Source of the DNA: Acidobacteriota bacterium
GTDB taxonomy: Bacteria; Acidobacteriota; Terriglobia; Bryobacterales; Bryobacteraceae
Length of the DNA: 16,247 nucleotides
Assembly (NCBI GenBank): GCA_016871135.1
Contig: VFZQ01000033.1
Span: forward strand, 1-16,247
Direction: 5' to 3'
A program made the translations under genes and the position numbers. The notes below the pieces were generated by a model. The model was given only the letters and a program-made list of their open reading frames with translations, ran no database searches and was not told the origin of the DNA. Positions 6,900 to 15,098 of the stretch are shown piece after piece; within the stretch, counting starts at the first letter, position 1, and every line of letters starts with the position of its first letter.

Positions 6900-7987
6900 C
6901 GCGGATCCACTCCGACCTCTTCGGAATCGAGCAACTCGGCCGCCGAGTAGCGTACCGCCCTGTGATTACCACGAATCGCATCGACTCGAAAACAACCAAT
7001 CTTTCCGGAGTCCCTGGAAACCCTTGCGGCGGCCAGCATGGTCTCTCCACTGTGTGTCGTGCAGATGACTTGCCGATTCGTTAGTTGGGCCGCTTCAAGA
7101 ACCGATCGCCATAGGCTCTCGTGGAATGAATAATGAATTCCACTTTCGATTTCATCGACCAGTAGGACCCCGCCGTTACCGACAAGAGTCGCTAGCAGTA
7201 TCTTGAGAACACGAATGGCGCCGTCGCCGAGAAGCGAGACCGGTACAAGTTTTCCCGTGCCGAAATCAGCGAACAGCCGGGCTTTCTTGTTGCGGGGAAC
7301 CGTCACGATGCTCTTCAGGTTAGGCGCGATTCCGCGCATCGCGTACAGGAGAAAGTCCCCGCGCCTCTCTTGAAGCACCGCGCCGAAGTAGTCGGCGACA
7401 TCTTCCCGCTCCAATTGATCGAGGGCATCGTTGGTCCAGATCCCGGCGAATGGGCCAAGCGGCGTAAGCGCGGCAGTCCACCCCCATGATCCGTCCGGTA
7501 CGGGGTGCACCAACGACTCAAACGTAAGCGCTCCCGCATCGGCTTGCGTTCGAATCCGAAGAAGCCGGCTCTCGCTTAGCCATTGCTGAATAGAGAATAC
7601 ATATTGGGGATTCTGCGTAAGCAACTTCAACTGGCTCGTCTCGGTCGCTGGTATTGCGGTGTCATACCGCGCCTTAACCTGCCGATCCGAATACAACCCA
7701 TCTAGCGCGATCGTCTCGGTTGTATCGAATCCGCGAAACATCGACTCCCAGGGTGCCTGGACCGCCACTTGCGACGCCGTGTTCTGCGATGGGTAGGTCT
7801 CGATCCCCCTGCGTCTGAGCTGAAGTGCCGGCCGCAGTGGCTCAGGCGAGACCAGCAACTCAATGGCCTCTAGCACGGTCGACTTGCCGGAACCGTTTTT
7901 TCCCGTCAGTAGTGTGATCGGTGCGATCTCACTCATTTCTAGGGAATGAATGGAACGGAATTTGGAAATTCGAAGCTCGGTCAGCAT
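6896..7987 (-). CDS. RecF/OLD-like AAA (ABC-type) ATPase
   Basis: The 363-residue ATPase begins with the RecF/OLD pattern LTELRISKFRSIHSLEM and a Walker A GKNGSGKST at 29-37. The C-terminal half has a signature-like SLLGDGAIR (251-259), Walker B GVLLVDEIESG (273-283) with D278 and E279, and the H-loop CTTHSGE (309-315). The insert between Walker A and signature is too short for a long coiled coil, so it resembles AAA_15/AAA_21 proteins rather than SMC or Rad50. It probably dimerises around ATP to sense a ligand or DNA and control the TOPRIM partner, whose start overlaps its stop (ATGA). ATG 7987 is chosen. Hand-counted 60-base lines in this stretch (6841, 7081, 7561) give 47-48% GC, against 60-72% in most sampled neighbours, which suggests acquisition by transfer. 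Confidence 0.85.
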   Translation of the reverse strand: MLTELRISKFRSIHSLEMSEIAPITLLTGKNGSGKSTVLEAIELLVSPEPLRPALQLRRRGIETYPSQNTASQVAVQAPWESMFRGFDTTETIALDGLYSDRQVKARYDTAIPATETSQLKLLTQNPQYVFSIQQWLSESRLLRIRTQADAGALTFESLVHPVPDGSWGWTAALTPLGPFAGIWTNDALDQLEREDVADYFGAVLQERRGDFLLYAMRGIAPNLKSIVTVPRNKKARLFADFGTGKLVPVSLLGDGAIRVLKILLATLVGNGGVLLVDEIESGIHYSFHESLWRSVLEAAQLTNRQVICTTHSGETMLAAARVSRDSGKIGCFRVDAIRGNHRAVRYSAAELLDSEEVGVDPR

Positions 7988-8009
7988 AACTGGGGCCCGC
8001 TCTCTATTC

Positions 8010-9614
8010 TCACACTTCCCCCCGCCGAAAACGCTCCGCCAGCCGCTCGGACGCCCGCATCGCCAGCGCCAAAATCGTCAGCGTCGGATTCTGATTGCCC
8101 GCGGTCACAAATGGCGCGGCGTCGTTGATCAGAAGATTCGGCACATCGTGCGTGACATTCCACGCGTTTGTCACCGATGTCCGCGGATCGTTCCCCATGC
8201 GCGCCGTGCCGACGTAGTGAATCGAGTGCCCGTGCGCCATCGGCTTCGGGTTGCGCGGCTTGAAGTACTCCGCGCCCGCCTTTAGCAGCAACTCCTCGCC
8301 CACCTGCATCATGTCATTAAACATCGCCGACTCATTCTCATGCCACTTGTAGTGGAAACGAATCGCCGGAATCCCCGCGCTGTCCTTCAATTTCGGATCG
8401 ATCTCGATGCGATTCTCCTTGTACGGCAGCACCTCGCCTTGAAACAACACGGACACGCCGGCCTTGTGATACGCGCGGACATTTTTCTTCCAGTCCCGCC
8501 CAAAGCCGGCAAGTTGCTTGCCCACGAACGTCGTCTCTCCCATGCCGCCGTTGGGGAAGATCTGATAACCCCGGATGAACTTGTTGCCGCGCCAGTTCGC
8601 CGTCAGATCCGGGATGAACGAATGCGCTCCGTTGCCGTCCTCGTTCGACACGCGCCGGTTCATCAACTGCGGCAGGTATCCGCCGATCGCCGCGTACAAA
8701 TGCTCGGAGAGATACCGGCCAACCAGCCCGCTCGAATTGGCAATCTTCGAATTCAGCAGAATGTGCGCCGACTCCACCGCTCCCGCCGCCAGCACAAATA
8801 CCTTCGCACGCACGTCTTTCCACGACTTCGCCGCGGCATCGTAGTAATGCGCCTTCGACGCCCGCCCCTCCTCCGTCTCAATACTCCGGACCTTCGCATT
8901 CGTCACCAGCGTCAGCTTGCCCGTCTTCTCCGCGTTCTGAATGAACACGCGCAGCGAATCGAACTTCGATCCGCTATCGCAGCCCAGCCAGCACGGCCCG
9001 CAGTAATGGCACGCCGGCCGGCCGTTGTGATCTTTCGTGAGGATCGCCTTCGGCAACGGAATCATCTTGAGTCCTCGCCCCAATGACCCGCACACCTTCG
9101 CGAACTCAAGCTCGGCGGCTTTCGGTCGCAGCGGCGGCAGGCCGTTGTTCAGCGGAAACGCCCCGAGCGGCTCGCCCGAACTGCACACACCGATCAACGC
9201 TTCGACCTTGTCGTACCACGGCGCGATTTCGTCGTAACCAAAAGGCCACCGCGTGTCGAAGCCGTCCTTGGGTTGAAACTCATCGGGACCGAACCGAGGC
9301 GTCACACCCGCCCAAAACAAACTCTTTCCGCCGACGGCGCGCACCTGCACGAACTGGAACGGATCGTCGCCCTCCCACGAATACGGCTCGTTGGCCAGGA
9401 AATTCGTGTGTTCGAGATACTCCTGAAAATAGTCGCCGCGCAGACCTCGAAACGGCAGATTCCAACGGCGCACACGATGCACCGGCATCTCTTCAGGCGC
9501 GCGCCGCGGGCCGGCTTCAAGCATCGCGACATCCAGCCCGCGCTGCGTCAGCACATGCGCCGTCATGCCGCCCGCCGCGCCCGAACCGATTATGCAGACG
9601 TCGTAGGTCTTCAC
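8010..9614 (-). CDS. GMC-family FAD oxidoreductase (gluconate/choline dehydrogenase-like)
   Basis: GMC enzymes oxidise alcohol or sugar hydroxyls with FAD. The 534-residue protein has the FAD-binding Rossmann motif IIGSGAAGG (8-16) and a flavin-attachment-type loop RAVGGKSLFWAG (92-103). The C-terminus holds the catalytic His region HSIHYVGTARMG (463-474; candidate H466) and the final NQNP (N509). Four Cys in CHYCGPCWLGC (202-212) are typical of the membrane-dehydrogenase branch, which may bind a metal or iron-sulfur site. The substrate is unknown. Translation starts at GTG 9614, overlapping the stop of the upstream subunit-3-like gene by four bases (GTGA). The ATPase gene follows 22 bp after its stop, so transcript read-through is possible. 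Confidence 0.9.
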   Translation of the reverse strand: MKTYDVCIIGSGAAGGMTAHVLTQRGLDVAMLEAGPRRAPEEMPVHRVRRWNLPFRGLRGDYFQEYLEHTNFLANEPYSWEGDDPFQFVQVRAVGGKSLFWAGVTPRFGPDEFQPKDGFDTRWPFGYDEIAPWYDKVEALIGVCSSGEPLGAFPLNNGLPPLRPKAAELEFAKVCGSLGRGLKMIPLPKAILTKDHNGRPACHYCGPCWLGCDSGSKFDSLRVFIQNAEKTGKLTLVTNAKVRSIETEEGRASKAHYYDAAAKSWKDVRAKVFVLAAGAVESAHILLNSKIANSSGLVGRYLSEHLYAAIGGYLPQLMNRRVSNEDGNGAHSFIPDLTANWRGNKFIRGYQIFPNGGMGETTFVGKQLAGFGRDWKKNVRAYHKAGVSVLFQGEVLPYKENRIEIDPKLKDSAGIPAIRFHYKWHENESAMFNDMMQVGEELLLKAGAEYFKPRNPKPMAHGHSIHYVGTARMGNDPRTSVTNAWNVTHDVPNLLINDAAPFVTAGNQNPTLTILALAMRASERLAERFRRGEV

Positions 9615-10141
9615 GATCGCTCCCGCAACAACGGCGTGTAATCAACGGCGCGCCGGACGTCGCCCATATCGGCCAACGGAAACTCCCGCAAAAACGTATA
9701 GCCCCGATAGCCAAGCTCCTTCTCAATCCCCTCGCGCGAGGTGTAGAACCCTTCGACGACCGCGTCCTTGAGCAACACGAAGAACCGTTCGTCCGCCGTG
9801 CGCGCTCGAAATTCGTTGACCGCATGACGCCGCAATGCCGCCTCATCCGCCTTCGCAAAGCGCTTCAACCCCGCGCGCCAGGTCTTCCGTAGCGGCTCCT
9901 TCGCGTGGTGCAAAACAGTGTCGACATACTCCTCGACGCGCGCCGCCGCCGCCCCGCCCGACCGCTCATCGGCCGGAACCAGAATCGCCGCCAGCCGCTG
10001 CAGGATCGGTATCTCCTTGCGCGTCAGGAATCGAAAAGAGTAGGAAGCCGCCTGCGCCGAAGAGGCGTGTTCATGCGCTTCGGCAACCGCGGCCGCCCAC
10101 ATCGCAGCCGCCGCGCCCAGTAAGTCCCGGCGTGAGGTCAT
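9611..10141 (-). CDS. Gluconate 2-dehydrogenase subunit 3-like protein, Tat-exported
   Basis: The 176-residue product begins with a twin-arginine signal, TSRRDLLGAAAAMWAAAVAE, followed by the pattern of the gluconate-2-dehydrogenase small subunit: FLTRKEIPILQRLAAILVPA, then VEEYVDTVLHHAKE and FFVLLKDAVVEGFYTS. In this family the small subunit partners a GMC flavoprotein and carries the Tat signal for the folded complex; the GMC protein next door has no signal of its own, which fits piggy-back export. ATG 10141 is chosen because it puts SRR right at the N-terminus. The gene overlaps the GMC gene (GTGA). A palindrome lies 17 bp upstream. Confidence 0.85.
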   Translation of the reverse strand: MTSRRDLLGAAAAMWAAAVAEAHEHASSAQAASYSFRFLTRKEIPILQRLAAILVPADERSGGAAAARVEEYVDTVLHHAKEPLRKTWRAGLKRFAKADEAALRRHAVNEFRARTADERFFVLLKDAVVEGFYTSREGIEKELGYRGYTFLREFPLADMGDVRRAVDYTPLLRERS

Positions 10142-10157
10142 GGAACACTCAGGGTAG

Positions 10158-10179
10158 CAAGTGGCGCGTTCGCCACTTG
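10158..10179. promoter_or_regulatory. Perfect 9-bp inverted repeat between the two dehydrogenase operons
   Basis: CAAGTGGCG-CGTT-CGCCACTTG is a perfect 9-bp inverted repeat with a 4-bp centre in the 110-bp gap between the divergent subunit-3-like/GMC genes and the PQQ dehydrogenase/cytochrome genes. It sits 17 bp upstream of the subunit-3-like start codon. It could be an operator for a dimeric regulator, a hairpin in the 5' leader, or a copy of a genome-wide REP-like palindrome. Confidence 0.55.
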
Positions 10180-10233
10180 GGCTCCATCCACTTGCGAACA
10201 GCCATCTGGTGCGACTGTGACAATGGAAGGTTA

Positions 10234-10239
10234 TATACT
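10234..10239 (+). promoter_or_regulatory. Candidate -10 box of the PQQ dehydrogenase gene
   Basis: TATACT (5 of 6 to TATAAT), within TTATATACTG, lies 12 bp before ATG 10252. The region 17 bp upstream (GCGACT) is a weak -35. No ribosome-binding site fits between this box and the ATG, so if it is used the message would have almost no leader. Confidence 0.35.
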
Positions 10240-10251
10240 GTCCCCATTTCC

Positions 10252-11880
10252 ATGTATCGAGCACTCCTCGCCTTAAGCCTCCAAGCCGCCGCGCAAACAG
10301 GCGCCGATTGGCCCTCCTACGGCGGCACCCACGCCGCGTGGCGCTACAGCACGCTCGATCAGATCAATGCATCTAACGTCGCCAAGCTGACGCCGGCGTG
10401 GGCGTTCCAGACGGGCGACGCGGAGAACGGTTTGCAAGCGACGCTGATCGTCATCAACGGCGTCATCTATCTCTCAACGTCGAACAACTGGGTGATGGCG
10501 TTGGACGGAGCGTCGGGCCAGGTTATTTGGGAATATCGTTACAATCTCCCGCAAGGCAGACGGCTGGGATACGGGAAACAAAATCGCGGCGTGGCGGTTG
10601 GGCACGGTCTCGTATTCATGGGGACCGCGGACAATCATCTGGTAGCCATCGATCAGAAGACCGGCGTCGAATCGTGGCGCGTGAATGTCGCGGACTACCG
10701 CCAGTGCGGTTGCAACATTACGGCCGCGCCGATCGTCGTGAAGGACTTAGTGGTTACGGGCGGAACGGGCGGCGACTCGGCCCATCGCGGCATGCTGACG
10801 GCGTTTCATGCCAAGACGGGGCGGTTGGCGTGGCGGTTCTATGTGACGCCAGGGCCCGGAGAAAAAGGCAATGAGACGTGGCCTGGAGATTCGTGGAAGC
10901 TGGGCGGCGGCGCGCCGTGGATGACTGGGTCGTTCGATCCGGCGTTGAACCTGATTTATTGGGGCACGGGCAACGCGTCGTCGGACGTGAACGGCGCCAA
11001 GCGGCAGGGCGATAACCTGTACACGGCGTCGATTGTGGCGCTCGATGCCGATACCGGAAAACTCAAGTGGCACTATCAAGTGGTTCCGCACGATGTGTGG
11101 GATTTCGACGCGGCCTACGAGATGATTCTGGCCGATGTTTCGATCAAAGGCCGGATGCGCAAGACCGTGATGCTGCCGGCCAAGGGCGGATATGTGTATA
11201 CGCTCGACCGGGTGACCGGTGAGTTTCTGTCGGCATGGAAATTCGCGAAGAACGTGACGTGGGTTTCGGGCATTACCGAGAACGGGAAATTGGTGGGTAG
11301 ACGCGAGCCGGAGTTGAACAAGCCGATTACTGTTTGTCCGAGTGTTTCGGGCGCGAAGAGCTGGAATCAGGCGGCTTGGTCGCCTCGGCAGGGCTTGCTC
11401 TATGTCCCGGTGCACGAGATGTGCAATGAATTGATTTCGCGCGACGATCCGGCGACCGAAGGGCAGGTTTCGACCGGAGGTACGTGGCGGATCGTATCGC
11501 CGGAAGGCGGGAAGGCCGAAGGGTACATCGCGGCATTCGATGCGTCGACTGGTGAGCGGAAGTGGACCAAGCCGGTGGCATCATGGATTCTGGCGTCGAT
11601 GCTGGCGACGGCCGGCGACCTGGTTTTTTCGGGCGATCCCGAGGGGAATTTCTTCGCGCTGGATGCGCGTACAGGGGCGCGGTTGTGGTCGTTTTCAACT
11701 GGCGGCGGGCATCGCGGTTCGGCGGTCACGTATTCGATCAAGGGCCGGCAGTACGTGGCGACGCCTTCAGGTTGGGGGTCGATTGCGGGCGCGGCGCACA
11801 GCGCGAGGTGGCCGGATACGCCGAGGCCGCGAGCGGGATCGACGCTGTTTGTTTTTGCGTTGCCGGAGGTGGGGAAATGA
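10252..11880 (+). CDS. PQQ-dependent alcohol/sugar dehydrogenase (quinoprotein propeller)
   Basis: The 542-residue protein oxidises an alcohol or sugar hydroxyl in the periplasm with bound pyrroloquinoline quinone. After a short signal peptide (YRALLALSLQAAAQ) it has DWPSYGGTHAAWRYSTLDQI, the usual quinoprotein start. Propeller strands follow, such as VFMGTADNHLVAIDQKTG (121-138), then YWGTGNASSD (236-245), DVWDFDAAYE (281-290) and a closing RQYVATPSGWG. By eye, D284 is the catalytic Asp, N241 a metal ligand, and D175 stands at the usual Glu. D286, two residues after D284, is the position that marks lanthanide use in XoxF, though membrane glucose dehydrogenases also read WDxD. The vicinal Cys pair of methanol dehydrogenase is not seen; C152 and C154 lie elsewhere. 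The gene overlaps the cytochrome c start by four bases (ATGA). No pqq synthesis genes are nearby. Confidence 0.92.
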   Translation: MYRALLALSLQAAAQTGADWPSYGGTHAAWRYSTLDQINASNVAKLTPAWAFQTGDAENGLQATLIVINGVIYLSTSNNWVMALDGASGQVIWEYRYNLPQGRRLGYGKQNRGVAVGHGLVFMGTADNHLVAIDQKTGVESWRVNVADYRQCGCNITAAPIVVKDLVVTGGTGGDSAHRGMLTAFHAKTGRLAWRFYVTPGPGEKGNETWPGDSWKLGGGAPWMTGSFDPALNLIYWGTGNASSDVNGAKRQGDNLYTASIVALDADTGKLKWHYQVVPHDVWDFDAAYEMILADVSIKGRMRKTVMLPAKGGYVYTLDRVTGEFLSAWKFAKNVTWVSGITENGKLVGRREPELNKPITVCPSVSGAKSWNQAAWSPRQGLLYVPVHEMCNELISRDDPATEGQVSTGGTWRIVSPEGGKAEGYIAAFDASTGERKWTKPVASWILASMLATAGDLVFSGDPEGNFFALDARTGARLWSFSTGGGHRGSAVTYSIKGRQYVATPSGWGSIAGAAHSARWPDTPRPRAGSTLFVFALPEVGK

Positions 11881-12548
11881 GGGCGCTTTGGGTACTTTCG
11901 ATCGCTGCCTTCGCGCAAGACGGCGCGGCGCTTTACCGGCAAAGTTGCGCGGTGGCTTATTGTCATGGAGCGGACGGAACCGCTGGCCGCGCGCCGGCGC
12001 TGGCGGGTATCGCGCTTAGCCCACTGCGGCTCGCGGGCGTAATACGCAGCGGCATTCCGGACAAAGGCATGCCGAAGTTTGAAGGAACGCTGAACGAGGA
12101 CGCGATCTATGCGATCACCCAGTACATCAAGAGCCTGCCCGCGGTGGCGGGGCCTTCGACCGCGGCGGTCGCCAGGCGTCCGTTGACCGCGCCCGAAAAA
12201 GAAGGCCGCGCTGTGTTTTTCGACGCAACCCGAATGGGCTCCTGTGGAGCGTGTCATGAGGCGGACGATTGGGGCTCGCCCGTCGTGAAAATCGAAACGG
12301 TTCCCGCCGATCCCGCCGCGCTTCGAGCGTTTCGGTCTACGCGCATAAAGACCTACAAGTCCGGTTCGGAATCGTTCCCCGGTCTCGCCGTTTCCGATGG
12401 CGTGGTTTACGATTTGAGTTCGCCGCTGCCCGTGCGCCGGCGGTTGAAGGCCACCAGCACGCCGGCCGAATGGCGGCACGATCTCAGCCGGTACAGCGAT
12501 ACGGAGTTGAGCGCGGCGCTGAGGTTCCTGCGGGCGGTTCAGAAGTAG
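11877..12548 (+). CDS. Di-haem cytochrome c with one unusual CX4CH haem motif
   Basis: This 223-residue exported cytochrome probably accepts electrons from the PQQ dehydrogenase, whose stop overlaps its ATG (ATGA at 11877-11880). After a short signal (RALWVLSIAAFAQ) the first haem site reads C24-AVAY-C29-H30, which has four residues between the Cys instead of two. The distal Met is probably M65 in KGMPKF. The second site is canonical: C123-GA-C126-H127 in GSCGACHEADDWG. The C-terminal 90 residues have no further haem motif. The convergent kinase gene ends 3 bp away. Confidence 0.87.
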   Translation: MRALWVLSIAAFAQDGAALYRQSCAVAYCHGADGTAGRAPALAGIALSPLRLAGVIRSGIPDKGMPKFEGTLNEDAIYAITQYIKSLPAVAGPSTAAVARRPLTAPEKEGRAVFFDATRMGSCGACHEADDWGSPVVKIETVPADPAALRAFRSTRIKTYKSGSESFPGLAVSDGVVYDLSSPLPVRRRLKATSTPAEWRHDLSRYSDTELSAALRFLRAVQK

Positions 12549-12551
12549 CGG

Positions 12552-15047
12552 TTACTTCGGTTCGGTCCACTTGCGGAACAACCGTTCGAAGCCCGTCGTG
12601 GGCGTCGGGAAGCCTTCGAGCAGCCACAGGTCGCCGTTGAATTTCTCGGCCCACACGGCGATGCGCTGGCCGTCCGGGCGTACCGCGAGGCCGCGCACCA
12701 CGCCATCGGTTTGCAGCTTCACGGATCGCGTGATCGCGCCCGTGTTGCGATCGACGAAGAGCACTTGATTGGTGCGCTCGCCTCTGCCAAGAACATGCAG
12801 CGTCGCTCCGTCCCCGCTGGCGCTCATCAGGTCGCCTTCGAACGGCTCACCGATTCGAACCGGCTCGCCGCCCGATGCGGGTAGCCGATTCAGACCGTTA
12901 TCCGTGAAGTACACCGAATCACCGAACCATTGGCAGTAGCCTGCGCCCCTAGCTTGGTTTGTCAGAGCGACACTCGGACCGCCGCCGGACGGTATCTTTG
13001 TCCAACCCAAAGCGTCCCGGCCCAAGATCCAATTGCCATCCGGCGACCAGCAGGGTCTTGCTAAAGCCCCACTTCCACCAGCGGCGACGGGGATGCCGCC
13101 CGCCGATCGCACCACCCACGTTTTGCCGTCATAGGTATAAGCGATACGTTTGCCGTCGGGAGAAAATACCGGATGGACGACGAATCCCTTGGCCTCCATC
13201 CGGCCGATTGGGACAATCGCGCCGGAACTCTGATCGTGCACCACCAATTCCGTTGTAGTCGCCGACACGTACCGCCGGTAGGCGAGATATCGGCCGTCGG
13301 GCGACCACGCCGGCGCTTGTTCCATGTAGCGGGAGCCGGCGACGATGACGGACGGCTTTCCATCCGCCAAATACTCGATGATGTCGTTATCAAGGTCGCC
13401 TTCGGCAAATACGATTTGCCGGCCATCGGGACTGATATCCGCGCTATGGGCCGTGCGTGTGTGAATGACGCGAGTCTCCGCGGTCTCCGAATCCACCATC
13501 GACAGTCCCTTCAACAGGAACCCGCTCAACAGCGCATGCCGGTTATCGGCAAGCCAGGTTCCTCCCAGAGCCGGAGTCTCGGGGAAAACCTCGCGCTGTC
13601 GAAGAGAAGGCAAATCGACGATCCGCAATGCGAGCGTCTCCGAAAGCATGAGTTTTTGGCCGTCTCGGGAGAACGATATCCGTTTGGAAAGCCCGGCGGC
13701 ACGGCCCACGTTTCCAACCTCGCGCGGCTTGGAACCCACTGAGTCGACCACGAACAGCGTGCGGTTGCCATCCTTGACCGTTACAAAGCCGATCCCACTG
13801 GTACCCGGTATGTTTGCGACGGCGCTGCCGTTTGCGACATAGGTGGGCTCTCCGCCGGAAACGCTGACTTGCCAGATTTGCCCATCGCGGACAAAGTACA
13901 CGCGGTTACCGTCGGTCGACCAACTGGGAACTGGGACCGCTCCCGCTGGGGAACCGCCGGCGTTCTCCGCGAGTACGACGGCTTGATCCCCAGCCAGAGT
14001 CTTCATCACCAACTGCATCCGGCCGTCCTTGCCGCGTATATAGGCAACGGATTTTCCGTCTGGCGAAAATGCCGGACTCGCCTCGACCGCTTCTTCGCGG
14101 GCGAACGGCGTGAGCTTCAACTTCCCACCCCGAATCTCTTCTCTTGGAGCGAAGACGAAGAGAGCCAGACAGGCGGCACACGCCGCCGGCCACAACCAAT
14201 TCGTCTTCGTCTTAACGACGACCTTCGCAGCCGAACCCGAACTCGGCGCGCTCCGCAACGCAAACGCCAGGTCCTTCATGCTCTGAAACCGCTGCGCCGG
14301 ATCTTTCTCCAAACACCTCGCAAGAATCGCGTTGTAGGGCGAGTTGGCAATCTCCGGCGGTTCTTCTTTCAGAATCGCCGTCAGCGTCTCCGGCACCGTC
14401 GCCTTGTTGAACGCCCGCTGCCCCGAGAGCATTTCGTACAGCAAGACGCCGAAGCTGAAGATATCGGCGCGATAATCGAGCGGCTGGCCCAGAACCTGTT
14501 CCGGCGCCATGTAGCCGGCGGTGCCCATCGCCAAGTTCGGATCGGTGTGAAAAGCGGTTTCGGTCTCGTCGGAAGACGCCTTCGGTCGATTCGTCTTAGC
14601 CAAACCAAAATCGAGAATCTTCGCCCGCCCATCGCGCGTCAGCATCACGTTATCGGGCTTCAGATCCCGATGCGTAATGCCCTTCTCATGCGCCGCGGCC
14701 AGCGCGTTGGCAATCTCAATCGCCGTCTCGACCGGCTTCTTCGCCGGCGTCTGCCGCAGCGTCGCGCCATCAATCAACTCGGTGACGATGAACAGCGTGT
14801 CGTCGTCCGAGCCGATATCGTGAATCGCCAGTATGCCCGGATGATTCAACGCCGCAATCGCCCGCGCCTCAGTTTCAAACCGCGCCCGTCGTTCCGGATC
14901 GGCCGCCAGTTGCTTGGGCAGAATCTTTACCGCGACATCGCGATTCAACCGCGTGTCCCGCGCTTTGTAGACCTCCCCCATCCCGCCCGCGCCCAATTGC
15001 GCGGCGATTTCGTAAGGCCCGAGTCTGTGGCCGGGAAGCAAGGGCAC
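12552..15047 (-). CDS. Ser/Thr protein kinase with C-terminal TolB/PD40 propeller
   Basis: The 831-residue protein has an intact Hanks-type kinase domain: glycine loop GAGGMGEVYKA (19-29), VAVK with K41, HRDLKPDN (126-133), DFG (146-148) and APE (181-183). One membrane helix follows (about 284-300, WLWPAACAACLALFVFA), which would place the rest outside the cytoplasm. That part is a propeller of PD40-type repeats, for example ASPAFSPDGKSVAYIRG, APAWSPDGRYLAYRR and HPVFSPDGKRIAYTYDG. Such kinase-propeller fusions are common in Acidobacteriota, probably for surface sensing. GTG 15047 is the start, with a perfect TATAAT just upstream. The C-terminal tail (LEGFPTPTTGFERLFRKW) nearly repeats in the partial gene at 15738. 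The opposite strand carries a long open frame that is only a shadow. Confidence 0.93.
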   Translation of the reverse strand: MPLLPGHRLGPYEIAAQLGAGGMGEVYKARDTRLNRDVAVKILPKQLAADPERRARFETEARAIAALNHPGILAIHDIGSDDDTLFIVTELIDGATLRQTPAKKPVETAIEIANALAAAHEKGITHRDLKPDNVMLTRDGRAKILDFGLAKTNRPKASSDETETAFHTDPNLAMGTAGYMAPEQVLGQPLDYRADIFSFGVLLYEMLSGQRAFNKATVPETLTAILKEEPPEIANSPYNAILARCLEKDPAQRFQSMKDLAFALRSAPSSGSAAKVVVKTKTNWLWPAACAACLALFVFAPREEIRGGKLKLTPFAREEAVEASPAFSPDGKSVAYIRGKDGRMQLVMKTLAGDQAVVLAENAGGSPAGAVPVPSWSTDGNRVYFVRDGQIWQVSVSGGEPTYVANGSAVANIPGTSGIGFVTVKDGNRTLFVVDSVGSKPREVGNVGRAAGLSKRISFSRDGQKLMLSETLALRIVDLPSLRQREVFPETPALGGTWLADNRHALLSGFLLKGLSMVDSETAETRVIHTRTAHSADISPDGRQIVFAEGDLDNDIIEYLADGKPSVIVAGSRYMEQAPAWSPDGRYLAYRRYVSATTTELVVHDQSSGAIVPIGRMEAKGFVVHPVFSPDGKRIAYTYDGKTWVVRSAGGIPVAAGGSGALARPCWSPDGNWILGRDALGWTKIPSGGGPSVALTNQARGAGYCQWFGDSVYFTDNGLNRLPASGGEPVRIGEPFEGDLMSASGDGATLHVLGRGERTNQVLFVDRNTGAITRSVKLQTDGVVRGLAVRPDGQRIAVWAEKFNGDLWLLEGFPTPTTGFERLFRKWTEPK

Positions 15048-15057
15048 AAGTTTCGTT

Positions 15058-15063
15058 ATTATA
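15058..15063 (-). promoter_or_regulatory. -10 box of the kinase gene
   Basis: A perfect TATAAT on the minus strand ends 10 bp before the GTG start at 15047, so the message would have almost no leader. The sequence 17 bp upstream (GCGACG) is a poor -35. It lies a few bases from the -35 of the divergent toxin promoter, so the two promoters share a face of about 50 bp. Confidence 0.45.
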
Positions 15064-15067
15064 CAGC

Positions 15068-15097
15068 TTGACTCACTATCCGTCGCTGCCGTATAGT
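15068..15097 (+). promoter_or_regulatory. Sigma-70-type promoter of the toxin-antitoxin pair
   Basis: TTGACT (15068-15073) and TATAGT (15092-15097) are separated by 18 bp. Transcription would begin near 15103-15105, at the GTG start of the toxin, which suggests a leaderless message. Confidence 0.6.
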
Positions 15098-15098
15098 G
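15074..15098. promoter_or_regulatory. Inverted repeat spanning the toxin promoter, likely antitoxin operator
   Basis: CACTATCCG (15074-15082) and CGTATAGTG (15090-15098) are inverted copies matching at 8 of 9 positions, 7 bp apart. They fill the spacer and cover the -10 box. HigA/XRE antitoxins usually repress their own promoter at such sites, so this is the probable operator. That role is inferred from position and symmetry. Confidence 0.5.

Noticed and set aside
6896..7987. Gabija or Septu system
   Set aside because: There is no UvrD-type helicase and no HNH nuclease beside the ATPase, and the TOPRIM is a separate gene, so only a PARIS-like comparison is reasonable.
9835..10251. N-terminal extension of the PQQ dehydrogenase over the subunit-3-like gene
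   Set aside because: The extension is low-complexity Pro/Arg sequence. The signal peptide and quinoprotein start fit ATG 10252.
13869..15071. Long plus-strand open frame (about 400 codons) opposite the kinase
   Set aside because: It is Arg-rich with no recognisable domain and lies wholly antisense to a clear kinase-propeller gene. It is a shadow frame caused by high GC.
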